NCBI GenBank assembly: GCA_964514175.1
Contig: CAZEPQ010000040.1
Span: 1-15,327, forward strand
Length of the DNA: 15,327 nt
Source: HGM13006 sp964514175
GTDB lineage: Bacteria; Bacillota; Clostridia; Oscillospirales; Oscillospiraceae
Reading direction: 5' to 3'
Shown here: piece by piece, positions 6,937 to 13,214 of the stretch
Numbering within the stretch: the first letter of the stretch is position 1
Layout: every line of letters starts with the position of its first letter
Made by a program: the position numbers and the translations under genes
The notes under the pieces: generated by a model
Told to the model about the DNA's origin: nothing
Seen by the model: the letters and a program-made list of their open reading frames with translations, nothing else
Databases searched by the model: none

Positions 6937-7368
6937 ATGAAATTTCAAAAGCTGAGACCTGACGCTAAGATCCCGGTTTATGGCTCTGTGGATGCAGCCG
7001 GTGCGGATCTTCACGCTTGCAGTGAGGAAGAAATCCTGATCCCTGCGGGAAAGACCGTTATGGTGCCCACCGGCATTGCGGTGGCTATTCCCAAAGGTCA
7101 TGTGGGCCTTGTGTTTGCAAGAAGCTCCCTGGGAACCAAGCGGGGACTGGCACCTGCCAATAAGGTAGGCGTCATCGACGCGGACTATCGGGGGGAGATT
7201 ATGGTGTCCCTTCACAACCATTCCGGTGAGGATCAGACCATTGCTCCCTACGAGCGAGTTGCGCAAATGGTGATCGTGCCCTTTGTGCAGATGCAGTATG
7301 AGGAAGCGGATTCTCTGGATGAGACCCAGCGGGGTGCTGGTGGCTTTGGTTCCACCGGGAGGATATGA
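6937..7368 (+). CDS. dut: dUTP diphosphatase (dUTPase)
   Basis: This 143-residue trimeric-type dUTPase hydrolyses dUTP to dUMP and pyrophosphate, keeping uracil out of DNA and feeding thymidylate synthesis. All five family motifs are present in order: I DAAGADLHA (19-27), II ARSSLG (61-66), III GVIDADYRGEI with catalytic Asp81 (78-88), IV YERVAQM (105-111) and V RGAGGFGSTG (132-141). GAGGAG (6924-6929) lies 7 nt before the ATG. Placement one base after nrdG links dUTPase to class III reduction, which produces dUTP directly from UTP. Confidence 0.97.
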   Translation: MKFQKLRPDAKIPVYGSVDAAGADLHACSEEEILIPAGKTVMVPTGIAVAIPKGHVGLVFARSSLGTKRGLAPANKVGVIDADYRGEIMVSLHNHSGEDQTIAPYERVAQMVIVPFVQMQYEEADSLDETQRGAGGFGSTGRI

Positions 7369-7369
7369 G

Positions 7370-7759
7370 ATGAATAAGAAGCGGCTGTATCTGGGCACAC
7401 AGATACTCATGGCCCTGTGCATCATTTTGTCCTGGATACTGCTTTTTGGATGTGACATCCTGTTTCCCGGAACCTTTGGCGCCCTGCCCTGGATCGCCAT
7501 GGCTACGATGATGGTATCCGGTGCCGGTATGGTGGCCTTCGTTTTGGTATGCATTGCTGTTTATGTGCTGATTTTCCTGGGCTTCTACTTTGGGCGAAAG
7601 GGAAAACGGTGGGCCATGGTGATGGGAACCATAGCGCTGAGCTTTGATATGGCATCATTGGTGGTGTTTACGGCCTTTTCCTGGTGGCTGCTCATTGGCA
7701 TTCTGATGGATGTGCTTCTGATGGTATCCCTATGGTATCTTGCATTAAAAAGAGAATAA
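7370..7759 (+). CDS. Small integral membrane protein of unknown function
   Basis: This 129-residue protein is very hydrophobic, with about four membrane segments (roughly 8-32, 38-75 probably as a pair or long hairpin, 82-103 and 105-126). A charged GRKGKR cytoplasmic turn lies at 75-80. I do not recognise a family. The start ATG 7370 is supported by GGGAGG (7357-7362) seven nt before it; a longer frame reaching back into dut (ATG 7283) lacks such a site and would be soluble there. The gene overlaps nothing, starts 1 nt after the dut stop and is the last gene of the nrdD operon. It may thus be co-expressed with dNTP synthesis, though a functional link is not shown. Confidence 0.7.
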   Translation: MNKKRLYLGTQILMALCIILSWILLFGCDILFPGTFGALPWIAMATMMVSGAGMVAFVLVCIAVYVLIFLGFYFGRKGKRWAMVMGTIALSFDMASLVVFTAFSWWLLIGILMDVLLMVSLWYLALKRE

Positions 7760-7764
7760 ATATA

Positions 7765-7797
7765 GCCATGCCGCATTTTTTCGCGGCATGGCATTTT
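7765..7797. terminator. Bidirectional terminator between convergent operons
   Basis: A perfect 10-bp stem (GCCATGCCGC 7765-7774, GCGGCATGGC 7783-7792) with an 8-nt loop is followed on the plus strand by ATTTTA. On the minus strand it is followed by TATATTTATTC. It sits 5 nt after the membrane-protein stop and 8 nt after the GNAT stop on the other strand, so it can end both transcripts. Confidence 0.9.
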
Positions 7798-7800
7798 ATC

Positions 7801-8325
7801 TTATGTCAGCTTTTTCTCCAATAAAACCAGCTTTACGCCCTCGATGCCGTTAAAGACACAGGGGACGATGCCAATTTCCTGATATTCCAGTTTTTTGTAC
7901 ATGGCCCTGGCCCGGAGGTTTCTTGCGTTGGTGTCCATTCGCAGGTAGGGGCATCCGTTTTTAAGGGCGTGTTCCTCGTAGAATTTGACAAACTTCTTAC
8001 CGTATCCCTGCCGTGCTGCCTTGGGAGAGATCACGAGCGTGTGCAGTACCATGACCTGAGATTCCGGGACTTTGTATGTCCAGTCTCCGTCTGCATAGGC
8101 ATCCACCTGGGTTCTGTTGATGATGGCAGCGCCGAAGATCTTCCCTTCGTCAATGCCAACGAACAGGTCTCCGCGGTGAAGCGCCTGCCTTGCTGTTTCT
8201 TCCGTGGGATATACGTCCCGAATCCAGCCGATGACAGCACGGCCTTCTTCCTCACTGGTATGGATATCGGAATAGATTTCTGCAATGGCTGGAATATCCG
8301 TTTCCGTGGCAAGTCGAAAAGTCAT
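7801..8325 (-). CDS. GNAT-family N-acetyltransferase
   Basis: This 174-residue single-domain GNAT protein transfers an acetyl group from acetyl-CoA to an amine of an unknown substrate. The acetyl-CoA loop is visible as LVISPKAARQGYGKKFV (97-113, pyrophosphate-binding Arg105-Gln-Gly-Tyr-Gly). It is followed by the family's fourth-motif stretch with N133/N136 and AMYKKLEYQEIG (141-152). The ribosome binding site GAGGTG overlaps the stop of the AEC-permease gene upstream. The two genes are therefore co-transcribed and probably translationally coupled. The substrate cannot be told from sequence. Confidence 0.9.
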   Translation of the reverse strand: MTFRLATETDIPAIAEIYSDIHTSEEEGRAVIGWIRDVYPTEETARQALHRGDLFVGIDEGKIFGAAIINRTQVDAYADGDWTYKVPESQVMVLHTLVISPKAARQGYGKKFVKFYEEHALKNGCPYLRMDTNARNLRARAMYKKLEYQEIGIVPCVFNGIEGVKLVLLEKKLT

Positions 8326-8334
8326 ATGTACACC

Positions 8335-9279
8335 TCAGATCAGTCCAAGACTGCGGATCAGGAACACCCAGAAGGTCAGGGTGACGCTTGAGAGCAGGGT
8401 GGCGGTCATAACAACACTGGCGGAAAGGGTCTCGTCGCCGCCCATATTTTTCGCCATGATGTAGCAGGTTACGGTGGTGGGGGAGGCCAGCATGATCATA
8501 ATGGCTACCAGTTCGCTGCCGCGGAAGCCCATGGATATGGCTACGGGGAAAATTAGTGCGGGAATGATCACCAGTTTTAGTATGGTGGCGGCAATGGTGG
8601 GCCCGATTTTTTTCAGCGCATCCTTCCCCTTAAAGGTAGCTCCCAACACCAGCAGGGCCAAAGGTGTAGCGGTGTTTGCAAGATAGCCCACAGATTTTGA
8701 TAGAATGGTGGGATATGGAAGGGACAAAAGACTCCATATCATACCGGCGGCAATGCCCAGAATGATGGGGTTGGTCATAACGCCCTTGACGGTTTTCTTA
8801 ATCAGCGCCGCACTGAATTTCCCTTCGGCGGAGGAAAGGGTCAGAATGATGACAGAATAGATATTGAACAGGGGGACTGCTGCCACGATCATCATGGGAG
8901 TCATGCCGGAATTTCCATAAATATTTTCCACAAAGGCGATGCCCAAAATGGCGGCAGAGCCTCTGGCGGAAGATTGAGCAAAGGCGCCCGCCATGGATTT
9001 ATCCTTAATAAACAGCTTACCAATGAGCCAGCAGGCAGCAAACATAAAGGTGGTAGCTACCATGCAAAAAATGACGAACTTTCCGGAAAAATTCGAGCGG
9101 ATATCCATGGTGGCAATGTCCTTAAATAGCTGACAGGGCAGTGCGATCTTAAATACGAATTTGTCCGCCACGGTGGAAAAACCATCGGTGAGCATATCGA
9201 CCTTGTTTAGCAGCCTGCCCACAAGGATAATTACAAAGATGGGCAGGGTCACATTTAGACTGAAAATCAGGTTTTCCAT
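8335..9279 (-). CDS. AEC (auxin efflux carrier) family transporter
   Basis: This 314-residue membrane protein has about ten hydrophobic segments. It shows the family's features: an N-terminal LPIFVIILVGRLLNK helix, a central cytosolic loop and the late ASPTTVTCYIMAKNMGGDE segment. Bacterial AEC proteins export or exchange small organic acids such as malate; the substrate here is not defined. I start at ATG 9279. The frame can be extended upstream to 9324, but those 15 codons lie inside a terminator hairpin and are almost certainly not translated. The ribosome binding site is weak (AAAGAAG). The GNAT gene follows 9 nt downstream in the same operon. No promoter fits between the terminator and this start, so it may rely on readthrough or a promoter inside the upstream gene. 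Confidence 0.9.
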   Translation of the reverse strand: MENLIFSLNVTLPIFVIILVGRLLNKVDMLTDGFSTVADKFVFKIALPCQLFKDIATMDIRSNFSGKFVIFCMVATTFMFAACWLIGKLFIKDKSMAGAFAQSSARGSAAILGIAFVENIYGNSGMTPMMIVAAVPLFNIYSVIILTLSSAEGKFSAALIKKTVKGVMTNPIILGIAAGMIWSLLSLPYPTILSKSVGYLANTATPLALLVLGATFKGKDALKKIGPTIAATILKLVIIPALIFPVAISMGFRGSELVAIMIMLASPTTVTCYIMAKNMGGDETLSASVVMTATLLSSVTLTFWVFLIRSLGLI

Positions 9280-9296
9280 GACTATATCTTCTTTCT

Positions 9297-9331
9297 TAAA
9301 ACGCAGTGGAACGTAGCGTCCCACTGCGTTT
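9297..9331 (-). terminator. Terminator after the ParB-like/BMP gene
   Basis: On the minus strand, AAACGCAGTGGGACG (9331-9317) pairs with CGTTCCACTGCGTTT (9313-9299), with one A-C mismatch and a 3-nt loop. UUUU then AAG follows. It starts 4 nt after the stop of the upstream gene and 18 nt before the AEC start, so it separates, or attenuates between, the two genes. Confidence 0.85.
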
Positions 9332-9335
9332 TTCG

Positions 9336-11252
9336 TTACATCAGATCAATGCTGTCTACCACGCCTTCATGGAGCCAAGTTGCATTCTGGATCTCCAGCA
9401 GATTCAGGGTGGCGTATTTCTCCAGAATCAGATTCCGCTCCTTGTCGAAGATGGGGCCCTCGAAGGGATGGATCTTGCCGGAGGTAATGAGTTCCTTAAA
9501 AATCTTCAAAAGGCGAATGGAGTTATGGCCCATGAAGGAGTCAACGCCCAGTACATCCAGGATGCCGGTATTGAGGCCCCAGCCGAAATGTACGGAGCTG
9601 TCCATACCGCTGCGGGAAATATCCAGAATGGAATTCTTGGAGTTAAAGCTGTCACCCACCAGCTCATTATACAGCACGGACCAGTCTACCGCGGCGGCAC
9701 CGATGCATTCAGAGGGGTGACCGGACTTGTTTTTCAGCAGATAGAGCTGGGCGTAAACGCCGGGGAAGCCCTTTCGTACCAGAGGGGTATTCTGCTGATG
9801 AATGCACATGGCAATATCAACGCCCCGCTGTGCAAGGGCCTGCCGTGCGGCGGTGTGATACTGCTCGGTGTCATCGGTGCGGTAAAGGTTAATATTCACT
9901 ACCGAGGCGGTGGGATTGACCAGTCTTGCGCCGATGGAGAAGGCGTTGAGATTAAAGGTGGAACCGGGATGGGTGGCCATGGTGGTGGTGTAGCCCACCA
10001 GGCCTGTTCTTGTCATGGAGCCTGCCATAACGCCGCAGAGGAATGCCGCCTCATAGAATTTGGCGTAATAGGTCATAATATTGCGCTTGGGCTGGGCAAA
10101 GTCACAGTGCAGAATGGTCTTATCCGGGTTTTCCAGACTTAGACGCAGGGCGCCGGCAGCCATATTGGGGCTGGTGGCGAAGAGAATATCCGGTTCTTCA
10201 TCCATGATCTCCGCCAAAGCGTCGTAAGAACTGTCTCCATTGGGGACCTGATACCGGGTGATGACAGATATCTTTTCTCCCATGGTCCGCTCAAGACGTT
10301 TCCTTGCCACATCGTGGTCATAGGTCCAGAGGCATTTATCCGGGGTGGACTCAAAGGCAAAAGCCACCTTCAGCTTCTGGGGGCGTCTGGAGAAGAAGGA
10401 CAGGGGGGCTTTCTCCAGCTTCTGGTCCGCAATACTGACGGTGTTGGGATCCTTGACGGAAATCAGCTTAAATTGTGCTTCGCAGCTCTTGACCTGGTCA
10501 CGAATGGTGGTCAGGGTGCGGCTTGGATCAAAACCGTAGATCAGTACATATTCCAGGAACGCATCGCCGGAGGTGATAGGGATACTCGCAAAGCCTGCTT
10601 CCCGGTAACAATGGCGGAAGGACTTGAAAGTGGTGTTGATTAGGTCTGCGGTGGATTCCGTATTTTCGGGATGCTCCTCCTGCCATGCTTCCACAATACT
10701 CACCAGCCGGGTAAAGCTGCCCTGATAGGAGAACCAAAGGTTATCAAAAGTGGCACGGCGGTCAAAATCCAGGAATTCATAGTAGATGGAGACCAACTTA
10801 TTGTTATCGTCACGCTTGGGGATCAAACGAGTGACTTTGGCCTCGATGCTGACAGCACCAAGGTATTTCAGAACGCTGACGCGCTTATTGCCTTCCTGGA
10901 CAAAGTAACGGTTGATGTACTCGTATACTTTGATGGGTTCTCGGATGCCTTCGTTGATATGGCTGCGGTAGAGCTTGGTCCATTTTGCGCCGAACTCTGT
11001 ATTTTCAGGCAGAAGGGGCATAAAGTTGCCTGCAAAGGCATTGCTGCGGGCGGAGGTTCTGGTGCCTAGGATCTTGTTAATGGGGATCTCGGTGGTTCCC
11101 AGGTTGATCTCACCGGTGATCTCTACATTGTCCAGTAGATCATCGAGAATATATAAATAGCCCTTGGTGGTAGAATTGGCGTGTTCAGACAGGAAGCGAC
11201 GGCCCAGCGATCGGGCTTCTTTATAATTGGAACTGCTTTCGTAGTCAGACAA
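9336..11252 (-). CDS. ParB-like / BMP (PnrA-type) substrate-binding fusion protein, cytoplasmic
   Basis: The 638-residue protein (numbered here from the upstream ATG, residues 8-645) has two parts. Residues about 50-152 look like a ParB/sulfiredoxin-like fold: IPINKIL, IREPIKVYEYINRYFV and EGNKRVSVLKYLG (127-139), matching the position of the ParB nucleotide-binding box. Residues about 300-620 look like the BMP/PnrA family, whose known members bind purine nucleosides outside the cell for ABC import. Visible hallmarks are PDILFATSPNMA (361-372), YYAKFYEAAFLCGVMAGSMTRTGLVGYTT (in 402-430), FSIGARLVNP (445-454) and the closing GKIHPFEGPI (599-608). There is no signal peptide or lipobox, so it should remain in the cytoplasm, unlike ordinary BMP proteins. 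Function is unknown; ligand sensing is a guess. The TTG start 11252 is preferred (see the ribosome binding site entry). It is divergent from the Crp-type regulator. Confidence 0.75.
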   Translation of the reverse strand: MSDYESSSNYKEARSLGRRFLSEHANSTTKGYLYILDDLLDNVEITGEINLGTTEIPINKILGTRTSARSNAFAGNFMPLLPENTEFGAKWTKLYRSHINEGIREPIKVYEYINRYFVQEGNKRVSVLKYLGAVSIEAKVTRLIPKRDDNNKLVSIYYEFLDFDRRATFDNLWFSYQGSFTRLVSIVEAWQEEHPENTESTADLINTTFKSFRHCYREAGFASIPITSGDAFLEYVLIYGFDPSRTLTTIRDQVKSCEAQFKLISVKDPNTVSIADQKLEKAPLSFFSRRPQKLKVAFAFESTPDKCLWTYDHDVARKRLERTMGEKISVITRYQVPNGDSSYDALAEIMDEEPDILFATSPNMAAGALRLSLENPDKTILHCDFAQPKRNIMTYYAKFYEAAFLCGVMAGSMTRTGLVGYTTTMATHPGSTFNLNAFSIGARLVNPTASVVNINLYRTDDTEQYHTAARQALAQRGVDIAMCIHQQNTPLVRKGFPGVYAQLYLLKNKSGHPSECIGAAAVDWSVLYNELVGDSFNSKNSILDISRSGMDSSVHFGWGLNTGILDVLGVDSFMGHNSIRLLKIFKELITSGKIHPFEGPIFDKERNLILEKYATLNLLEIQNATWLHEGVVDSIDLM

Positions 11253-11259
11253 ACTGATT

Positions 11260-11265
11260 CCTCCC
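11260..11265 (-). promoter_or_regulatory. Ribosome binding site that selects a TTG start
   Basis: GGGAGG (11265-11260, minus strand) lies 7 nt before TTG 11252-11250. The ATG at 11273 is in frame but has no comparable site at the right distance, and this GGGAGG would then be inside the gene. Starting at TTG removes seven residues and leaves the first predicted domain intact. Confidence 0.7.
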
Positions 11266-11298
11266 AACTGCATTAGAAATGCGAAAATTTATGTTCCT

Positions 11299-11307
11299 AG
11301 TATACCA
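11299..11307 (-). promoter_or_regulatory. Extended -10 promoter of the ParB-like/BMP gene
   Basis: TGG-TATACT on the minus strand (11307-11299) is an extended -10 with five of six consensus bases. The -35 region 17 bp upstream is poor (TTCCAT), as is common with extended -10 promoters or activated ones. The predicted start near 11292 gives a leader of about 40 nt. Confidence 0.6.
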
Positions 11308-11334
11308 CAGGACTGCGGGGAATGGAATCGGTAA

Positions 11335-11360
11335 AGCGTGAAAAATTTTCGATTTACGCT
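11335..11360. repeat. Imperfect inverted repeat, possible operator
   Basis: AGCGT-G-AAA (11335-11343) pairs with TTTACGCT (11353-11360) with one bulged G. Nested inside is the palindrome GAAAA-A-TTTTC (11340-11350). It sits directly before the -35 of the Crp-type gene and about 30-55 bp upstream of the divergent -10. Binding of a regulator here could affect both genes. Confidence 0.4.
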
Positions 11361-11361
11361 A

Positions 11362-11390
11362 TTGACATTTTGTGATACAAAGGATATATT
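11362..11390 (+). promoter_or_regulatory. Promoter of the Crp-type regulator/ABC transporter operon
   Basis: A perfect -35 TTGACA (11362-11367), a 17-bp spacer and the -10 TATATT (11385-11390, five of six) make a strong sigma-A promoter. The expected start is near 11397, about 36 nt before the regulator gene. Confidence 0.85.
11369..11381. repeat. Palindrome in the promoter spacer, possible autoregulatory operator
   Basis: TTTGT-GAT-ACAAA is a perfect inverted repeat with a 3-nt centre, placed wholly between the -35 and -10 of the regulator's own promoter. A protein bound here would block RNA polymerase. The left side resembles a Crp-like TGTGA half site. Autorepression by the downstream Crp-type protein is an inference. 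Confidence 0.45.
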
Positions 11391-11432
11391 ATAATAAACT
11401 GTATCGTTTGAGACAGAAAACGAGGTGATTTT

Positions 11433-12107
11433 GTGGCGGAAGGAATTAGTAAACAGAAGCTCCAGTTGGTAGCGAATACTTTCCTGTTTCAAAACGTGGA
11501 TGAATTTACCGTGGAGCGTATCATACAAGACGAGAGATGTGAAAAGCTCCGCTATGAAAAGGGCACAGTGATTTTTGACGAGGAGCATTTTATCCGGAGT
11601 CTTGGGATTATTTTAAGCGGTGAGGTTCGGGTAGAGAAAAACACTTCCGAAGGAAAGCGTCTGAAAATGTCCCATATGGGGGCGGGATGCTATTTTGGCG
11701 CTGCTGCCATGTTCCATGACCGGGGGAGATTTCTCAATGTGATTACCGCAGAAAAGCCCACAGAGGTGCTTTATCTGTCGGAAGAACTCATTACCTGGGC
11801 CATGCAGCGTGACCCGGTGATTACCGAGAATTATATCCGATATCTGTCGGATCGTATCTGGTTTTTGAATGCCAAGATCGCCGCCCTGACAGCGGGAACT
11901 GCGGAGCAGAGGCTGGCCGTATACCTGCTGGAGCATGGTGGTGTATCTGGCTCCATGACAGATCTGAGCCAGACCCTGAATGTTGGCCGCGCCTCTTTAT
12001 ATAGAGCACTGGACGACATGGAAGCACAGGGGTTGATTCAGAAAAAAGGAAAATCTTTGGAAGTAATGAACGAAGAAGGACTGCGTTTATTGACGCTTTC
12101 CAAATAG
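11433..12107 (+). CDS. Crp/Fnr-family transcriptional regulator
   Basis: This 224-residue protein has an N-terminal cyclic-nucleotide-binding-like beta-barrel (about 12-125, with LSGEVRVEK and GCYFGAAAMF), a dimerisation helix (about 126-155) and a winged helix-turn-helix. The helix-turn-helix appears as MTDLSQTLNVGRASLYRALDDMEAQGLIQ (175-203), with the recognition helix about 185-196. The cAMP-contact Glu and Arg-Ser of E. coli Crp are not conserved (GAAAMF instead of GELxLF), and the N-terminal cysteine cluster of Fnr is absent. It therefore probably senses another ligand. Only Cys36 and Cys86 are present. It starts at GTG 11433 behind GAGGTG. The substrate-binding lipoprotein follows within 20 nt, so it probably controls that transporter and perhaps the divergent fusion gene. 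Confidence 0.9.
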   Translation: MAEGISKQKLQLVANTFLFQNVDEFTVERIIQDERCEKLRYEKGTVIFDEEHFIRSLGIILSGEVRVEKNTSEGKRLKMSHMGAGCYFGAAAMFHDRGRFLNVITAEKPTEVLYLSEELITWAMQRDPVITENYIRYLSDRIWFLNAKIAALTAGTAEQRLAVYLLEHGGVSGSMTDLSQTLNVGRASLYRALDDMEAQGLIQKKGKSLEVMNEEGLRLLTLSK

Positions 12108-12125
12108 AAAGGCGAGGATATGACT

Positions 12126-13214
12126 ATGAAAAAATGGATCTCAATCCTTATGGTAATGGCAATTGTTCTGGGCCTGTTCGCTGGCTGCGGCAATGAGGCT
12201 GCTTCCGGTGCTGAGGCTTCCGAAAGTGTAGTCCAGAGCGCTGCCGAGACCTCTGAAGCTGTGGCGGAAGAAGCCGCAGAAAGCGCCACGGAGGAAAGCT
12301 ATGAAGCTGTGGCTGTCCGTGTTGGTGCCATTAAGGGACCCACCGGCATAGGTATGGTAAAGCTTATGGACGATGCCGCCCAGGGGACCGCAGCCAATGA
12401 TTATGAATTCTCCCTGGTGGGCGAAGCTTCTGAAATGATCACCAAGGTCATCGCAGGGGAGTTTGACATTGCCTGCGTACCCACCAACAGTGCCGCCATC
12501 CTTTATCAGAAGACTCAGGGGGCAGTAAAGCTGCTGGCGCTCAACACCGCCGGTGTGTTGCATATTCTCCAGAATACAAGCAATTCCGAGGCAATTACCC
12601 AGTGGGAAGATTTGAAGGGCAAGACCATCTACTGCCTGGGTCAGGGCGCAAATCCCGAGTATGTGCTGGATTATGTTCTCACCGGCCACGGCATTGATCC
12701 TGACAACGATGTAAACATTGTATTCTGCACTGCTGCGGACGAAATTATTGCAGCCAGCGCTTCCGGCGAGTGCGATATCTGCATGCTGCCCGAGCCTGCT
12801 GTTTCCACCCTGAAAGCCAAGGTGGAAGGCTTCACCGAAATTTTTGATATGACCGACGCTTGGGATGAGGTGGTGGATGACGGTTCCATGCTGACCATGG
12901 GCTGTGTGGTTGTTCAGACTGCGTTCTATGAAGAGCATCCCGAGGCTGTGGAGAAGTTCCTGGAGGAATATGAGGCTTCCATCAACTTCGTGAAGGAAAA
13001 TTCTGATCAGGCCGTTTCCATGATCGTTGCCAACGAAATCGTTGCCAGCGAGGCCATAGCTTCCGCCGCACTGCCTGGATGCAACCTGCTCTTTATGTCC
13101 GGTCAGGAAATGAAGAATGCTGTTAGCGGCTATTATCAGGTCCTCTTTGATGCTGATCCCACCGCGGTAGGCGGTTCTGTTCCCAATGATGACTTCTACT
13201 GCTTCGCAGAGTAA
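12126..13214 (+). CDS. ABC transporter substrate-binding lipoprotein, NitT/TauT-like
   Basis: From ATG 12126 the protein is 362 residues. It has a lipoprotein signal (MKKW, hydrophobic core, GLFAG|C with Cys21 as the lipid-anchored residue), then an Ala/Glu/Ser-rich linker to about residue 60, then a periplasmic-binding fold. Segments such as VGAIKGPTGIGMVKLMDDA, AGEFDIACVPTNSAAILY and WEDLKGKTIYCLGQGANPEYVLDYVL are typical of the NMT1/SsuA/TauA group (nitrate, sulfonate, thiamine precursor and related ligands). The ligand cannot be assigned. ATG 12126 is preferred to ATG 12120 because the GAGG site is 8 nt away rather than 2. The gene overlaps its permease by 29 nt. Confidence 0.88.
   Translation: MKKWISILMVMAIVLGLFAGCGNEAASGAEASESVVQSAAETSEAVAEEAAESATEESYEAVAVRVGAIKGPTGIGMVKLMDDAAQGTAANDYEFSLVGEASEMITKVIAGEFDIACVPTNSAAILYQKTQGAVKLLALNTAGVLHILQNTSNSEAITQWEDLKGKTIYCLGQGANPEYVLDYVLTGHGIDPDNDVNIVFCTAADEIIAASASGECDICMLPEPAVSTLKAKVEGFTEIFDMTDAWDEVVDDGSMLTMGCVVVQTAFYEEHPEAVEKFLEEYEASINFVKENSDQAVSMIVANEIVASEAIASAALPGCNLLFMSGQEMKNAVSGYYQVLFDADPTAVGGSVPNDDFYCFAE

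Noticed and set aside
7283..7369. Upstream extension of the small membrane protein into dut
   Set aside because: It has no ribosome binding site and an Arg/Cys-rich sequence from overlapping dut in another frame. ATG 7370 has a good GGGAGG.
9280..9324. 15-codon N-terminal extension of the AEC transporter
   Set aside because: The extension is encoded by the terminator hairpin, and family members begin at the hydrophobic helix reached from ATG 9279.
9306..10142. 278-codon plus-strand frame opposite the ParB-like/BMP gene
   Set aside because: It is a shadow of the fusion gene, begins within a terminator hairpin and shows no recognisable domain.
11433..12107. Calling the regulator Fnr or Crp itself
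   Set aside because: The N-terminal iron-sulfur cysteines of Fnr and the cAMP-binding residues of Crp are missing, so only the superfamily is assigned.
12141..12938. 265-codon minus-strand frame opposite the lipoprotein gene
   Set aside because: It is antisense to a gene with a clear signal peptide and binding fold and has no motif of its own.
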